This document shows positions 16,808-24,513 of a stretch of DNA of 39,706 nt, piece after piece. Below the pieces are notes generated by a model, which saw only the letters and a program-made list of their open reading frames with translations, searched no databases and had not been told where the DNA came from. This DNA comes from Bryobacterales bacterium (GTDB lineage: Bacteria; Acidobacteriota; Terriglobia; Bryobacterales; Bryobacteraceae). The DNA is taken from positions 1 through 39,706 of the forward strand of contig JAEUQF010000329.1 in the NCBI GenBank assembly GCA_016789745.1, written 5' to 3'. The number at the start of each line of letters is the position of its first letter. Position 1 is the first letter of the stretch. The translations under genes and the position numbers were made by a program.

Positions 16808-18051
16808 GGGTTGGCCTGTACGACGACTCCGTTGGGTAGCGAGTGATGGCGCATATGGTCGAAGCTGGTGAAGTAGCCTGCCAGCACCAGGGCCGCGGCG
16901 CCGCGCAGGGTGGCTTCCCTGCCTTCGCGGGAGCGGCGTAGTTGTAGCGCGGAGAGGCTGTAGGCCGGTATGCGGCGGCGCAGTTCCTCTTCGATAATGT
17001 TGTGGACCAGGTCCCAGGCAGAGGCGTAGGGCTCGCCGAGGATGATGGCTTGCGGGTTCAGGACCGCAACGAGGTTGACGATGCCCAGCGCGAGCCAGCG
17101 GGCGGTCTCGAGCAGGGCGTGGCGGGCGATGGCATCTCCAGCTTGGGCGCGCTCCACCACCGTGAGGGCATGTTCCGGCGCGAGGGTTTCGCCGCCGGCT
17201 GCCGCGTAGTGCCGTAAGAGGGCCGTGTCGGAGGCGTACTGCTCCCAGCAACCGCGATTGCCACAGCGGCAGGGGCGTCCTTCCGGATCGAGCATGACGT
17301 GGCCGAACTCGGCGCTGGCCGAAGCCGCGCCATGCAGGACGCGGCCGTCCACTACAACGCCGGTTCCCAGGCCGCCTTCGGCCTGGATGTAGACGAAGTA
17401 CCGCAGCGGTTCGGCGCCGGCGGGCAGGTACCACTGTTCGGCGAGCGCCGCGAGATTCGCGTCATTTTCGAAGTACATCCGCCAGGGCAGGTGCCGTGCC
17501 AGCGTCTCGCCGACGTCGACGTTAAACCAGCCAAGGCCCTCGGCACCGATGACGCGGCCGGCGGCTTTGTCGATGGTGCCGGGAAGGGAGATGCCGATGC
17601 CGAGGATCTGGCGCGAGGCGTGTCCGGCGGTGACGTCGCGAATGGCCGCGGCGAGGCGTTGGAGGAAGACGGCCGGATCGGAGTGCCATGCGATCTCGCG
17701 TTCGGCGACTTTGGCGCCGACCAGATCGACCAGCATGGCACGGGAGCGGCTGCGGCTGACTTGTACGCCGACCGCCAGACGCGCACCCGCCACCAGTTGG
17801 AGGGATGTGGGGGGACGGCCCGCCGACGCCGCCGGGCCGGAGTCGACCTTGTCTTCGACGACGAGCTTTTCATGCAACAGGCGGTTCACCAGGAAGGTGA
17901 CGGAGGTTCGGGCGAGCCCCGTGGTTCTTCCGATCTCCGCACGCGAAATGCCCGGCTCTCTCCGGATGGCGTTCAGCACAAGCCTCTCGTTGGCCTGACG
18001 CAGCGCGGACTTGCCGAGTGCTCCCGACGTGGTGAAGCTGACAGTTGGCAT
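16804..18051 (-). CDS. ROK-family transcriptional regulator
   Basis: A 415-residue protein with an N-terminal winged helix-turn-helix (about 20-70: 'NERLVLNAIRREPGISRAEI', 'GLARTSVTFLVNRLL') followed by a ROK sugar-kinase-like domain. The ROK zinc motif CxCGxxGCxE appears as CRCGNRGCWE, and the kinase-fold phosphate loops ('GIGISLPGTID', 'EGGLGTGVVVDG') are present. ROK regulators of the NagC/XylR type repress sugar-utilisation genes and are released by a sugar or sugar phosphate. The ATG at 18051 is 25 bp after the receptor gene and its stop overlaps the esterase start. It is therefore probably autoregulated as part of the operon it controls. A Thr/Ala-rich in-frame extension upstream of 18051 lacks a ribosome-binding site and was not used. 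Confidence 0.92.
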   Translation of the reverse strand: MPTVSFTTSGALGKSALRQANERLVLNAIRREPGISRAEIGRTTGLARTSVTFLVNRLLHEKLVVEDKVDSGPAASAGRPPTSLQLVAGARLAVGVQVSRSRSRAMLVDLVGAKVAEREIAWHSDPAVFLQRLAAAIRDVTAGHASRQILGIGISLPGTIDKAAGRVIGAEGLGWFNVDVGETLARHLPWRMYFENDANLAALAEQWYLPAGAEPLRYFVYIQAEGGLGTGVVVDGRVLHGAASASAEFGHVMLDPEGRPCRCGNRGCWEQYASDTALLRHYAAAGGETLAPEHALTVVERAQAGDAIARHALLETARWLALGIVNLVAVLNPQAIILGEPYASAWDLVHNIIEEELRRRIPAYSLSALQLRRSREGREATLRGAAALVLAGYFTSFDHMRHHSLPNGVVVQANP

Positions 18052-18076
18052 TGCGTCACGATTGTAGCCAGAGTGC

Positions 18077-21000
18077 TCACCAATCCGCTCGAAGGCCCAT
18101 GCGGAAGGCCCGCGCGCCGGGTTGGTCGCCGGTGGAGGCGCCATTCACGCCGCCGACGCCGTTGATGACGCCGAGCGAGCCGGGGGCGGTGATGGTGGTG
18201 CCCGGGTTGCTGTAGTTGGGGTGGTTGAAGAAGTTGGTGCCGGTGAGTTCCCAGCGCAGGCGCAACTGTTCGGTGACCTGGAAGGTCTTGAAGAGGCCAA
18301 CGTGCCAGACGTTGACGCCGGGCCCTTTGATGACGCCCTTGGCGGAGTTGCCGAAGCGTCCGACGGGCGGCGCGGCGAAGGCGCTGGTGTCGAACCAGCG
18401 GTTGACGGTGCGGTCGCCGGCGGGGAGGTTGGCGTCGCGCAGGTGGTCGGGGCGGATGGTGACGATGGGGCGCGAGGCGCTGGCGGTGAAGGCGGTGCCG
18501 GTGGGATCCGGGCCGGCCCAAAGCGGGGTCAGGAACTGGCCGGAATAGAAGCTGTAGATGGCGCTGACATCCCAGCCGCCGACGACGGCGTTAGCGACGC
18601 GGTTGGCGCTGGAAAGGAAGGGACGCCCCTTACCGAACGGGAGTTGGTAGATGGCGTTGGTGCTGAAGCGATGGGTGGGGATGTCGGGGGCGACACTGAC
18701 TTCGCGCTGGCGGTCGAAGGGATTTTCGAGAGCCTGGCCGCGTTCGAGATCGCCGATGTCGCGCGCCCAGACCCAGGAGCTCTGGAACTGCAGGCCGCGC
18801 GCCATGCGGCGCTCCACTTCCAAGGTGAGGCTGTGGAACTGATGTCCGGCGCCGTTGGTGAAGTAGTTGATGGCCGGGTACTGCGGAAATGGCCTGGGTT
18901 TCTCGATGAACAGGCGGGCGTCCGGGGCTGGGGCATTGTAGTTGTAGACATAATCGCCCTGGCGGGTGTTGGTGCCAATGTAGGAGGCGCGGAAGCCGGT
19001 GTCCCAGCGCGAATGCTCGATGGTGAGGCTGTACTGCATGCTGTAGGGCATGACGAGGCTGGGGTTGACGGCGTTGGGCAGGGAGACCGAGGAGGGGCCC
19101 GCGGCTCCGGCACTGGGGAACACGACAGGAAGAATGACGGCGGGGTTGGCGAGCGGGTTGTCGAAGGGCTGCTCGTTCAGGACGAAGGGCACGCCGCCCA
19201 TGGTGAGTTCGCGAGGCACAACGTCAAAGTAGATTCCGGCGCCGGCGCGGATGACGGTGCGGTTGCCCCAGGGGCGATAGGCGATGCCGAGGCGCGGGGC
19301 GAAGTTGTTGCGGTCGGTGCGAAGCAGCGTGTTGCCGGGCAGGCCGGCGGCGCTGGCTTCGACGATGGGGACGTAGTTGCGCGGGAAGACAGCGCTGACG
19401 TTATTGAGGGAGCCATCCTGTACGACGATGCTGCGTGAGCCGATGTCGAACATGGCGAGGCGTCCGCTCTGTTCGCGCCAGCCGGGATGCAGTTCGTAGC
19501 GCACGCCGTAGTTTACGGTGAGCTTGGAGTTGACCTTGAAGTCATCGGTGAAGAAGAAGTCGAATTGCGGGCGCCAGCGGGAGACCAGGACGGGTGGGAA
19601 GGAGCGGGCGGCGGTGGTGGGCATGCCCATGAGGAAGTCGGCGTAGGGGTGGCCGGTGAAGCGATTGGAGAAGGTGAGGTTGCCGTAGGTGTTGACGTCG
19701 GTGCCGTAGTTCTCCGCTTTGATGTGGGTGAAGTTAAAGCCGAACTTGAAGTTGTGGCGGCCGCGGAAGAGGCTGACGTGATCCTGGATGTTGTGGAGGT
19801 AGTTGGCGGCGCCCGGGCTGCGCGAGGCGCCCTGGCCGATGCCGGTGAGGCCGAGGCCGGCGAAGTTCACGTTCAGCACGCCGGGCATGTCGGGGAGGTT
19901 GGGGGCCAGGCCGCGGAGACCGAACTCGCTGACGAAGGCCGGGCCGTTGATGGACGGGAAGATAGGGAGGTTGTTGGTGGCGAGGCCGTAGCGCAATTCG
20001 TTGATGAAGGTGGGCGTGAAGACGTGGGTTTCCGACAGGGTGACGGCATGGTTTTTGCGCATGGCGAAGCCGGCGCCGATGGTGGGCAGGGGACTCATGA
20101 AGTCGTCGGTTTTGAAGTCCTGGAGGGTGTAGCGGCCCATGAGGGAGTCCTTGTCGGAGAACTTATGGTCGCCGCGGATCATGTAGTAGTCCTGCTTCAT
20201 GGCGGGCAGGGTGCGATTTTCGACGTAGTTCTGATTGGGGATGATGCCGGTGGTGGCGCGGTTGGGCTGCGGGTAGAAGCGCTCCTGGAGGGCGCGCGAG
20301 GTTGCGTTGATGCGGTTGGAGGGGATGACGTTGCCGGGGAAGGGCTGGCGGGTGGTGGGGTCGAGGACGGGCGTGGGGATAGAGGAGAAGTCGCCGCCGC
20401 GCCAGGGGGCGAGGGGCACGTTGGGGTTGAACAGGCGCGTGGTGACGCTGCCTTTGAAGGATTCGAAGGAGCCGAACACGAACGTTTTGTTGCGGCCGTC
20501 GTAGACTTTCGGGATGTAGACCGGCCCGCCCGCGCTGCCGCCGGGCAGGTGGGAGATGCCGGAAGCGCGCGCCGGAGCGAAGGGGTTGCGGGCGCGGAAC
20601 CAGGGCGTGGAGTAGTAATCGAAGAGGCTGCCGTGGAAGCTGTTGGTGCCACCCTTGGTGACGATGGTGACCTGGCCGATGGTGCCGAACTCGGCGGTGT
20701 TGCTGGACGAATCGATGCGCACTTCCTGGAAGGACTCGACGTAGTTGGCGAGCGGGCCGATCTGCGTCTCGGTGACGCCGTCGCTCATGGTGGTGCCGTC
20801 CAGGCTCCAGTGCGACTGGTTGGTGCGGCTGCCGGCAAAGCGGATCGTGGAGCCGGAGGAGGCCTGGAGGACGTTCGGGACCAGCGATAGCTGCGCCCAG
20901 ATGGCGCGGGAGTTTAGCGGCATGTCTCGCAGTTGCGTGGCGTCGCGGGTGTCGGAGATGCGGGCGGTTTCGGTTTCGATCAGCGTGGCGCCGCCTTTCA

Positions 21001-21355
21001 CTTCGACGGCGGTGTCGACGGTGCCGACCTGGAGGACGATGTCGATGCGGCGGAGGTCGCGGCCGGCGAGGTTGATCTCGCGGACAACGAATTCCTGGAA
21101 GCCGGTTTTGGAGGCGCGTACGACGTATATGCCTTCGCGGAGGTTCGGGAGGGTGAACACTCCCTCATCGTTCGAGGTGGCCGCAGTTTCGACGCCGGTG
21201 GCGACGTTACGGGCGACGACTTTGACGTCAGGGATGATGGCGGCAGTGGCGTCGGTGGCGGTGCCGGTAATGGTGGCGAATGTAGTTTGCGCGGGCGCCA
21301 GGCTGGCCAGCACGGAAAGCAGACAGAGGACGACAACAGGGCAACGGTGTGACAT
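18077..21355 (-). CDS. Oar-like TonB-dependent receptor with carboxypeptidase-regulatory domain
   Basis: A 1092-residue outer-membrane protein. A signal peptide (MSHRCPVVVLCLLSVLASLAPAQ; cleavage after AQ) precedes a carboxypeptidase-regulatory/CarboxypepD_reg domain (about 25-110: 'ITGTATDATAAIIPDVKVVA', 'VFTLPNLREGIYVV'). A TonB plug (about 125-235, 'NSRAIWAQLSLVPNV', 'EFGTIGQVTIVTKGGTNSFHG') and a long beta-barrel ending 'FRMGLRADW' follow. These receptors are abundant in Acidobacteria and import large substrates, often glycan fragments, using TonB energy. Start ATG 21355 follows a GGGGAG ribosome-binding site. It is the first gene of a minus-strand operon with ROK regulator, esterase, deacetylase-like and helical-repeat genes, pointing to uptake of an acetylated sugar polymer. 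The ligand is unknown. Confidence 0.93.
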   Translation of the reverse strand: MSHRCPVVVLCLLSVLASLAPAQTTFATITGTATDATAAIIPDVKVVARNVATGVETAATSNDEGVFTLPNLREGIYVVRASKTGFQEFVVREINLAGRDLRRIDIVLQVGTVDTAVEVKGGATLIETETARISDTRDATQLRDMPLNSRAIWAQLSLVPNVLQASSGSTIRFAGSRTNQSHWSLDGTTMSDGVTETQIGPLANYVESFQEVRIDSSSNTAEFGTIGQVTIVTKGGTNSFHGSLFDYYSTPWFRARNPFAPARASGISHLPGGSAGGPVYIPKVYDGRNKTFVFGSFESFKGSVTTRLFNPNVPLAPWRGGDFSSIPTPVLDPTTRQPFPGNVIPSNRINATSRALQERFYPQPNRATTGIIPNQNYVENRTLPAMKQDYYMIRGDHKFSDKDSLMGRYTLQDFKTDDFMSPLPTIGAGFAMRKNHAVTLSETHVFTPTFINELRYGLATNNLPIFPSINGPAFVSEFGLRGLAPNLPDMPGVLNVNFAGLGLTGIGQGASRSPGAANYLHNIQDHVSLFRGRHNFKFGFNFTHIKAENYGTDVNTYGNLTFSNRFTGHPYADFLMGMPTTAARSFPPVLVSRWRPQFDFFFTDDFKVNSKLTVNYGVRYELHPGWREQSGRLAMFDIGSRSIVVQDGSLNNVSAVFPRNYVPIVEASAAGLPGNTLLRTDRNNFAPRLGIAYRPWGNRTVIRAGAGIYFDVVPRELTMGGVPFVLNEQPFDNPLANPAVILPVVFPSAGAAGPSSVSLPNAVNPSLVMPYSMQYSLTIEHSRWDTGFRASYIGTNTRQGDYVYNYNAPAPDARLFIEKPRPFPQYPAINYFTNGAGHQFHSLTLEVERRMARGLQFQSSWVWARDIGDLERGQALENPFDRQREVSVAPDIPTHRFSTNAIYQLPFGKGRPFLSSANRVANAVVGGWDVSAIYSFYSGQFLTPLWAGPDPTGTAFTASASRPIVTIRPDHLRDANLPAGDRTVNRWFDTSAFAAPPVGRFGNSAKGVIKGPGVNVWHVGLFKTFQVTEQLRLRWELTGTNFFNHPNYSNPGTTITAPGSLGVINGVGGVNGASTGDQPGARAFRMGLRADW

Positions 21356-21441
21356 CGAGACTCCCCCTCGCGGACCTACGGCCAACCGCGGCGCCGAACC
21401 CGGGAAAGGCGGGCTCAGGATCCAGTGCGGCAATTTGGCCG

Positions 21442-21479
21442 ATTACCGTACTAATACGACGGATCGCGGCTGAGCGCAA
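21442..21479 (-). promoter_or_regulatory. Candidate promoter with overlapping inverted repeat upstream of the receptor operon
   Basis: On the minus strand, a TTGCGC box (21474-21479) and a TATTAG box (21451-21456) are separated by 17 bp. This is a plausible but weak sigma70-type promoter about 90 bp before the receptor start at 21355. The -10 region overlaps an imperfect palindrome with 4-bp arms, ATTA-CCGTAC-TAAT (21442-21455), where a repressor such as the ROK protein could bind. Both calls are by eye. Confidence 0.3.
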
Positions 21480-21600
21480 CAGGAATCTGCGAGGAGGAAC
21501 GATTTTTACAGGTTTTTGGCATCGGAACTGGGGAGGGAACGCCGTGGTAACGTTCCTGTAGCGAGATGCGCGGGGGATCCGGGTTAAAGATGATCTTCCC

Positions 21601-22339
21601 ATGCCTTCTCGCTTCCGCGGCCAATTGCAACGGCCGTTGCTGTTCTAGCTATTTCTTACGCTGTTGGGATGCCGCGCGAAGGAGCACTGGAGTTCGGAGG
21701 AGGCGCTGGTGGTGATTCACCAGATGAAGATGTTTCGAGCGCCCCAAAACGTTTGGCTCATTTCCGACCAACGCCCGGGTGTACCGGCGCGGAAGTTAGG
21801 GCCGGCGGTCTGGCAGTGCGGCGTTTCGAAAGGACTGTGGGAGCGTGAGGTGATCTTCAACAAGACCATCAACGCCGGGCGAACGTCGCCGCTTACGGCG
21901 AAGGGGAAGGAACACATTCAGTATCTAAGTTTTGCCGACAATCTCACAGAAGGCCCACCATCGGTCGACTTGGTTGAGAAATACAGGCCAGTGGCCTCAA
22001 ACGCAGCCGTCGAGAGCGTTGAGGTGGTCTCTTCCGATGCCGTCACGGCCCAGGTGCGATATCGCATCAAAGTTTGATTGGAGACTCTCGTACCTTGATG
22101 AACTGGCCCAGTGTGGGTTGATGCCGTCTCCTCACCGGGCGTTCCCACCGCCGATTCCGGATGCCGCCTTGAAGACAGATCCAAACTACAAGTTGCCGGC
22201 GGTCCGCACCGGGACGGGTGTCGCGGAATTCGTGAGAGTGGAAGTCAAGCAAGAGAAGCGGGACATCTGGGAATGTCTTAGCCCGACGATTGATGGGAAG
22301 GCACTGAACGGTTTCTACAGCCGGATGCGCGAGCTATAA
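21601..22339 (+). pseudogene. Broken lipoprotein gene (stop in signal peptide plus frameshift)
   Basis: Starting at ATG 21601, 15 codons lead to TAG (21646-21648). The same frame then continues 'LFLTLLGC', a textbook lipobox end of a lipoprotein signal peptide. The frame runs to TGA at 22075, where an extra T in the run 22073-22075 shifts it; reading on after removing one T gives a continuous 'RYRIKV-DWRLSYLDELAQCG' and a natural end at TAA 22339. The restored protein would have about 245 residues, with no family I recognise. Two independent lesions argue for genuine decay rather than a start-site error. It is divergent from the receptor operon and convergent with the next gene, 7 bp apart. 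No strong ribosome-binding site precedes 21601. Confidence 0.7.
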
Positions 22340-22346
22340 GGCGGAT

Positions 22347-23252
22347 TCACGGCACCTTCACGGTGACGACGTCGGGCTTTGCCAACCTCGTCCGCCTCAC
22401 GTCGGAGTACACCAGAAAATCGCCGCCGGCGTTGTTGCGATTGCGCCATTCGCGGAAGTCGGCGTTGTAGATGAGGCTGTCGTTGTAGCCCCACCAGCCG
22501 AGGAACTGATCGCCCTCGAAGTCGAAGGAATCCTTCACGTAGACTCCGACTTCCTCCACCGTGACGGCGTACTCCAGCGCGTTCAGGCGCTGCGTCTTGC
22601 CGGCGATGGCGATGTGGAAGTTGAAGTTTGCCAGGGCCGCGGCCATGCCGTCCTGCTCCCAGCCGTTCTTTACCGGGCGGGCGTTGATCCACTTCTCGTC
22701 GACCACGGTTACCGGCTTCGAGAGGTCGCCGATGAGGAAAGTGCCGGAGCCGGTGGGGACCGGGAGTATGGCGGCCATGCGTTTGGTGCTGGCGTCGTTG
22801 GTCCAGACGCGGTCGGCGAAGATCTTGTCGTAGACATCCTTGGCGCGGGCGAAGGTGAGTACCCAGTCCATGCGGATCACGTCGGTGACGGGGGCCGAGT
22901 ACTTGGGGGCGATCGCAATGGGGCGTTCGAACCAGGTCTCGAGCAGTTTGGCGCCCTGCTCCCACTTGTGCCAGCGCATTTCATAGGGGATCTCCTGGAG
23001 GACTCCATCCCGTTTGTCCTGCTCGATCTTCTCGTCCAGCAGTTCGTCGAGCTTGCCCATCACCTGGTCTCGCAGGCGCAGCCAGGTGCGGCGCAGCTCC
23101 AGATCGGCTGAGCCGGTAGGGTTCAGCTTTCGCGTCAAGCCGGTCTGTTCCTGAAACAGGCGGTCCACTTCGCGGTCGACATCCTCGCGGATGACGCGCG
23201 CGAGGCGGTGGTACTCGCGCGACAGCTTGCCTGGAATGTACGGTGTGCTCAT
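22347..23252 (-). CDS. Hypothetical protein, possibly DUF6402 family
   Basis: A 301-residue soluble protein with no signal peptide. The N-terminal third is helical and charged ('DVDREVDRLFQEQTG', 'KLDELLDEKIEQDKRDG'). The C-terminal half is beta-rich with 'YVKDSFDFEGDQFLGWWGYN' and 'GGDFLVYSDVRR', which I associate from memory with DUF6402, a family found near polymorphic-toxin and type VI genes. The assignment is tentative. The start at ATG 23252 is well supported by an AGGAGG sequence 8 nt upstream. It is divergently transcribed from the Gfo/Idh gene (73 bp between starts) and convergent with the broken lipoprotein gene. Nothing nearby explains its function. Confidence 0.75.
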   Translation of the reverse strand: MSTPYIPGKLSREYHRLARVIREDVDREVDRLFQEQTGLTRKLNPTGSADLELRRTWLRLRDQVMGKLDELLDEKIEQDKRDGVLQEIPYEMRWHKWEQGAKLLETWFERPIAIAPKYSAPVTDVIRMDWVLTFARAKDVYDKIFADRVWTNDASTKRMAAILPVPTGSGTFLIGDLSKPVTVVDEKWINARPVKNGWEQDGMAAALANFNFHIAIAGKTQRLNALEYAVTVEEVGVYVKDSFDFEGDQFLGWWGYNDSLIYNADFREWRNRNNAGGDFLVYSDVRRTRLAKPDVVTVKVP

Positions 23253-23325
23253 GGGAACTGGCCTCCTGTAGTGGAAAGCGGAAACCGCAGGCGAATTGCG
23301 CGCGCACGGCGGTATTGTAGGGGAT

Positions 23326-24513
23326 ATGCAACGGCGCACCTTTGTTTCTCTTTCCGCCACCGCCCTGTGGGCACAGGCACAGTCACCCTCGGCGGCAGAG
23401 CCCGTGCGGCTGGGCGTGATTGGTTCGGGAGGGCGTGGCACGTTTGTGATGAGCGTGTTCCAGAAAGACGCCGCCTTGCAGGTGGGCGCCATTTGCGACG
23501 TCTATGAGCCGAATCTGGAGCGGGCGTTGTCGGTGGCGAGCAAGGGCGGTAGTTCGGCAAAGGCGTACCGGAACTACAAGCAGCTGTTGGAGGACAAGTC
23601 GATTCGGGCGGTGCTGATTGCGACGCCGGAACATTGGCATGCGCGGATGGTGCTGGACGCGCTTGCGGCGGGCAAGGATGTGTATGTCGAAAAGCCGCTG
23701 TGCCGCACGCCGGAGGAAGGTCTGGCACTGGTGGAAGCCGAGAAGCGCACGAAGCAGATCATCCAGGTGGGCATGCAGCGGCGCAGCTACGATCTGTACA
23801 TTGACGGGGCGAAGGTGGTGCGATCGGGGCAGTTGGGCAATGTGCGGATGGTGCGCGCGTGGTGGTTGAATAACTACGTTGGCGGGCAGAAGGTGACGAA
23901 GCTGGACGGGCCGCTCGATTGGGAGCAGTGGCAGGGGCCGCTGGAACGGCGGACTGCGATGAACCCGGATGTCTTCCGGCATTGGCGTAACTATCGGGAG
24001 TACGCGGGTGGCATTGTCGCGGACCAGGGCGCGCACGTGTTTGACGGGATTCATCTGCTGATGGGCGCGGGGTATCCCGCGGCGGTGACGGCGGCGGCGG
24101 GCAAGCCGCATCGCGAAGGCTTCGATACGCCGGAGTCGGTGGTGGTCACGGCCGAGTATCCGGAAGATTTCATCGCAGTGTTCACGATCAATTACGCGGC
24201 GATGAAGTACCAGTCGCGCAACGATCAGTTGAATCATTTGGATGGCGATAAGGCGCGCATGGATATTGGGCGGGAGACGTATCGGGTGTTTGCGCAGGGG
24301 CAGGAAGACTCGCCGGTTCTGGAAAAGAAATCGGCGCGCGGCTTCGGCTATGCGACGGACTTGCATGTGCAGAACTTCCTCCATTGTGTGCGGACACGCG
24401 AAAAGCCAACCGCGCCGATGGCCCTGGGTTTCCAGGCCACGCTGGTGGCGCAGTTGGCGAATCGCAGTCTGGCCGAAGGCCGGCGGATGGTGTGGAAAGC
24501 GGGGCGGGGTTAG
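23326..24513 (+). CDS. Tat-exported Gfo/Idh/MocA family oxidoreductase
   Basis: A 395-residue protein. A short Tat-type leader (MQRRTFVSLSATALWAQAQ) precedes a Rossmann fold with 'RLGVIGSGGRGTFVM'. The family active-site motif EKP follows with Lys123 ('YVEKPLC'), then the C-terminal alpha/beta domain. 'VADQGAHVFDGIHLLMG' supplies the usual catalytic Asp/His region. Gfo/Idh enzymes oxidise or reduce sugars and inositols using a tightly bound NAD(P). Tat-exported members are typical of Acidobacteria and Planctomycetes and probably act on sugars in the periplasm. ATG 23326 was preferred over the in-frame opening at 23296 because the Tat motif follows it. The stop overlaps the converging secreted-protein gene by 4 bp. 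Confidence 0.92.
   Translation: MQRRTFVSLSATALWAQAQSPSAAEPVRLGVIGSGGRGTFVMSVFQKDAALQVGAICDVYEPNLERALSVASKGGSSAKAYRNYKQLLEDKSIRAVLIATPEHWHARMVLDALAAGKDVYVEKPLCRTPEEGLALVEAEKRTKQIIQVGMQRRSYDLYIDGAKVVRSGQLGNVRMVRAWWLNNYVGGQKVTKLDGPLDWEQWQGPLERRTAMNPDVFRHWRNYREYAGGIVADQGAHVFDGIHLLMGAGYPAAVTAAAGKPHREGFDTPESVVVTAEYPEDFIAVFTINYAAMKYQSRNDQLNHLDGDKARMDIGRETYRVFAQGQEDSPVLEKKSARGFGYATDLHVQNFLHCVRTREKPTAPMALGFQATLVAQLANRSLAEGRRMVWKAGRG

Noticed and set aside
18122..20890. Two long plus-strand Gly/Ala/Asp-rich frames
   Set aside because: They lie opposite the TonB-dependent receptor gene, whose signal peptide, plug and barrel are clear.
21590..21680. Short frame starting at ATG 21590
   Set aside because: It is Cys/Arg-rich nonsense in a different frame from the lipoprotein reading and has no ribosome-binding site.
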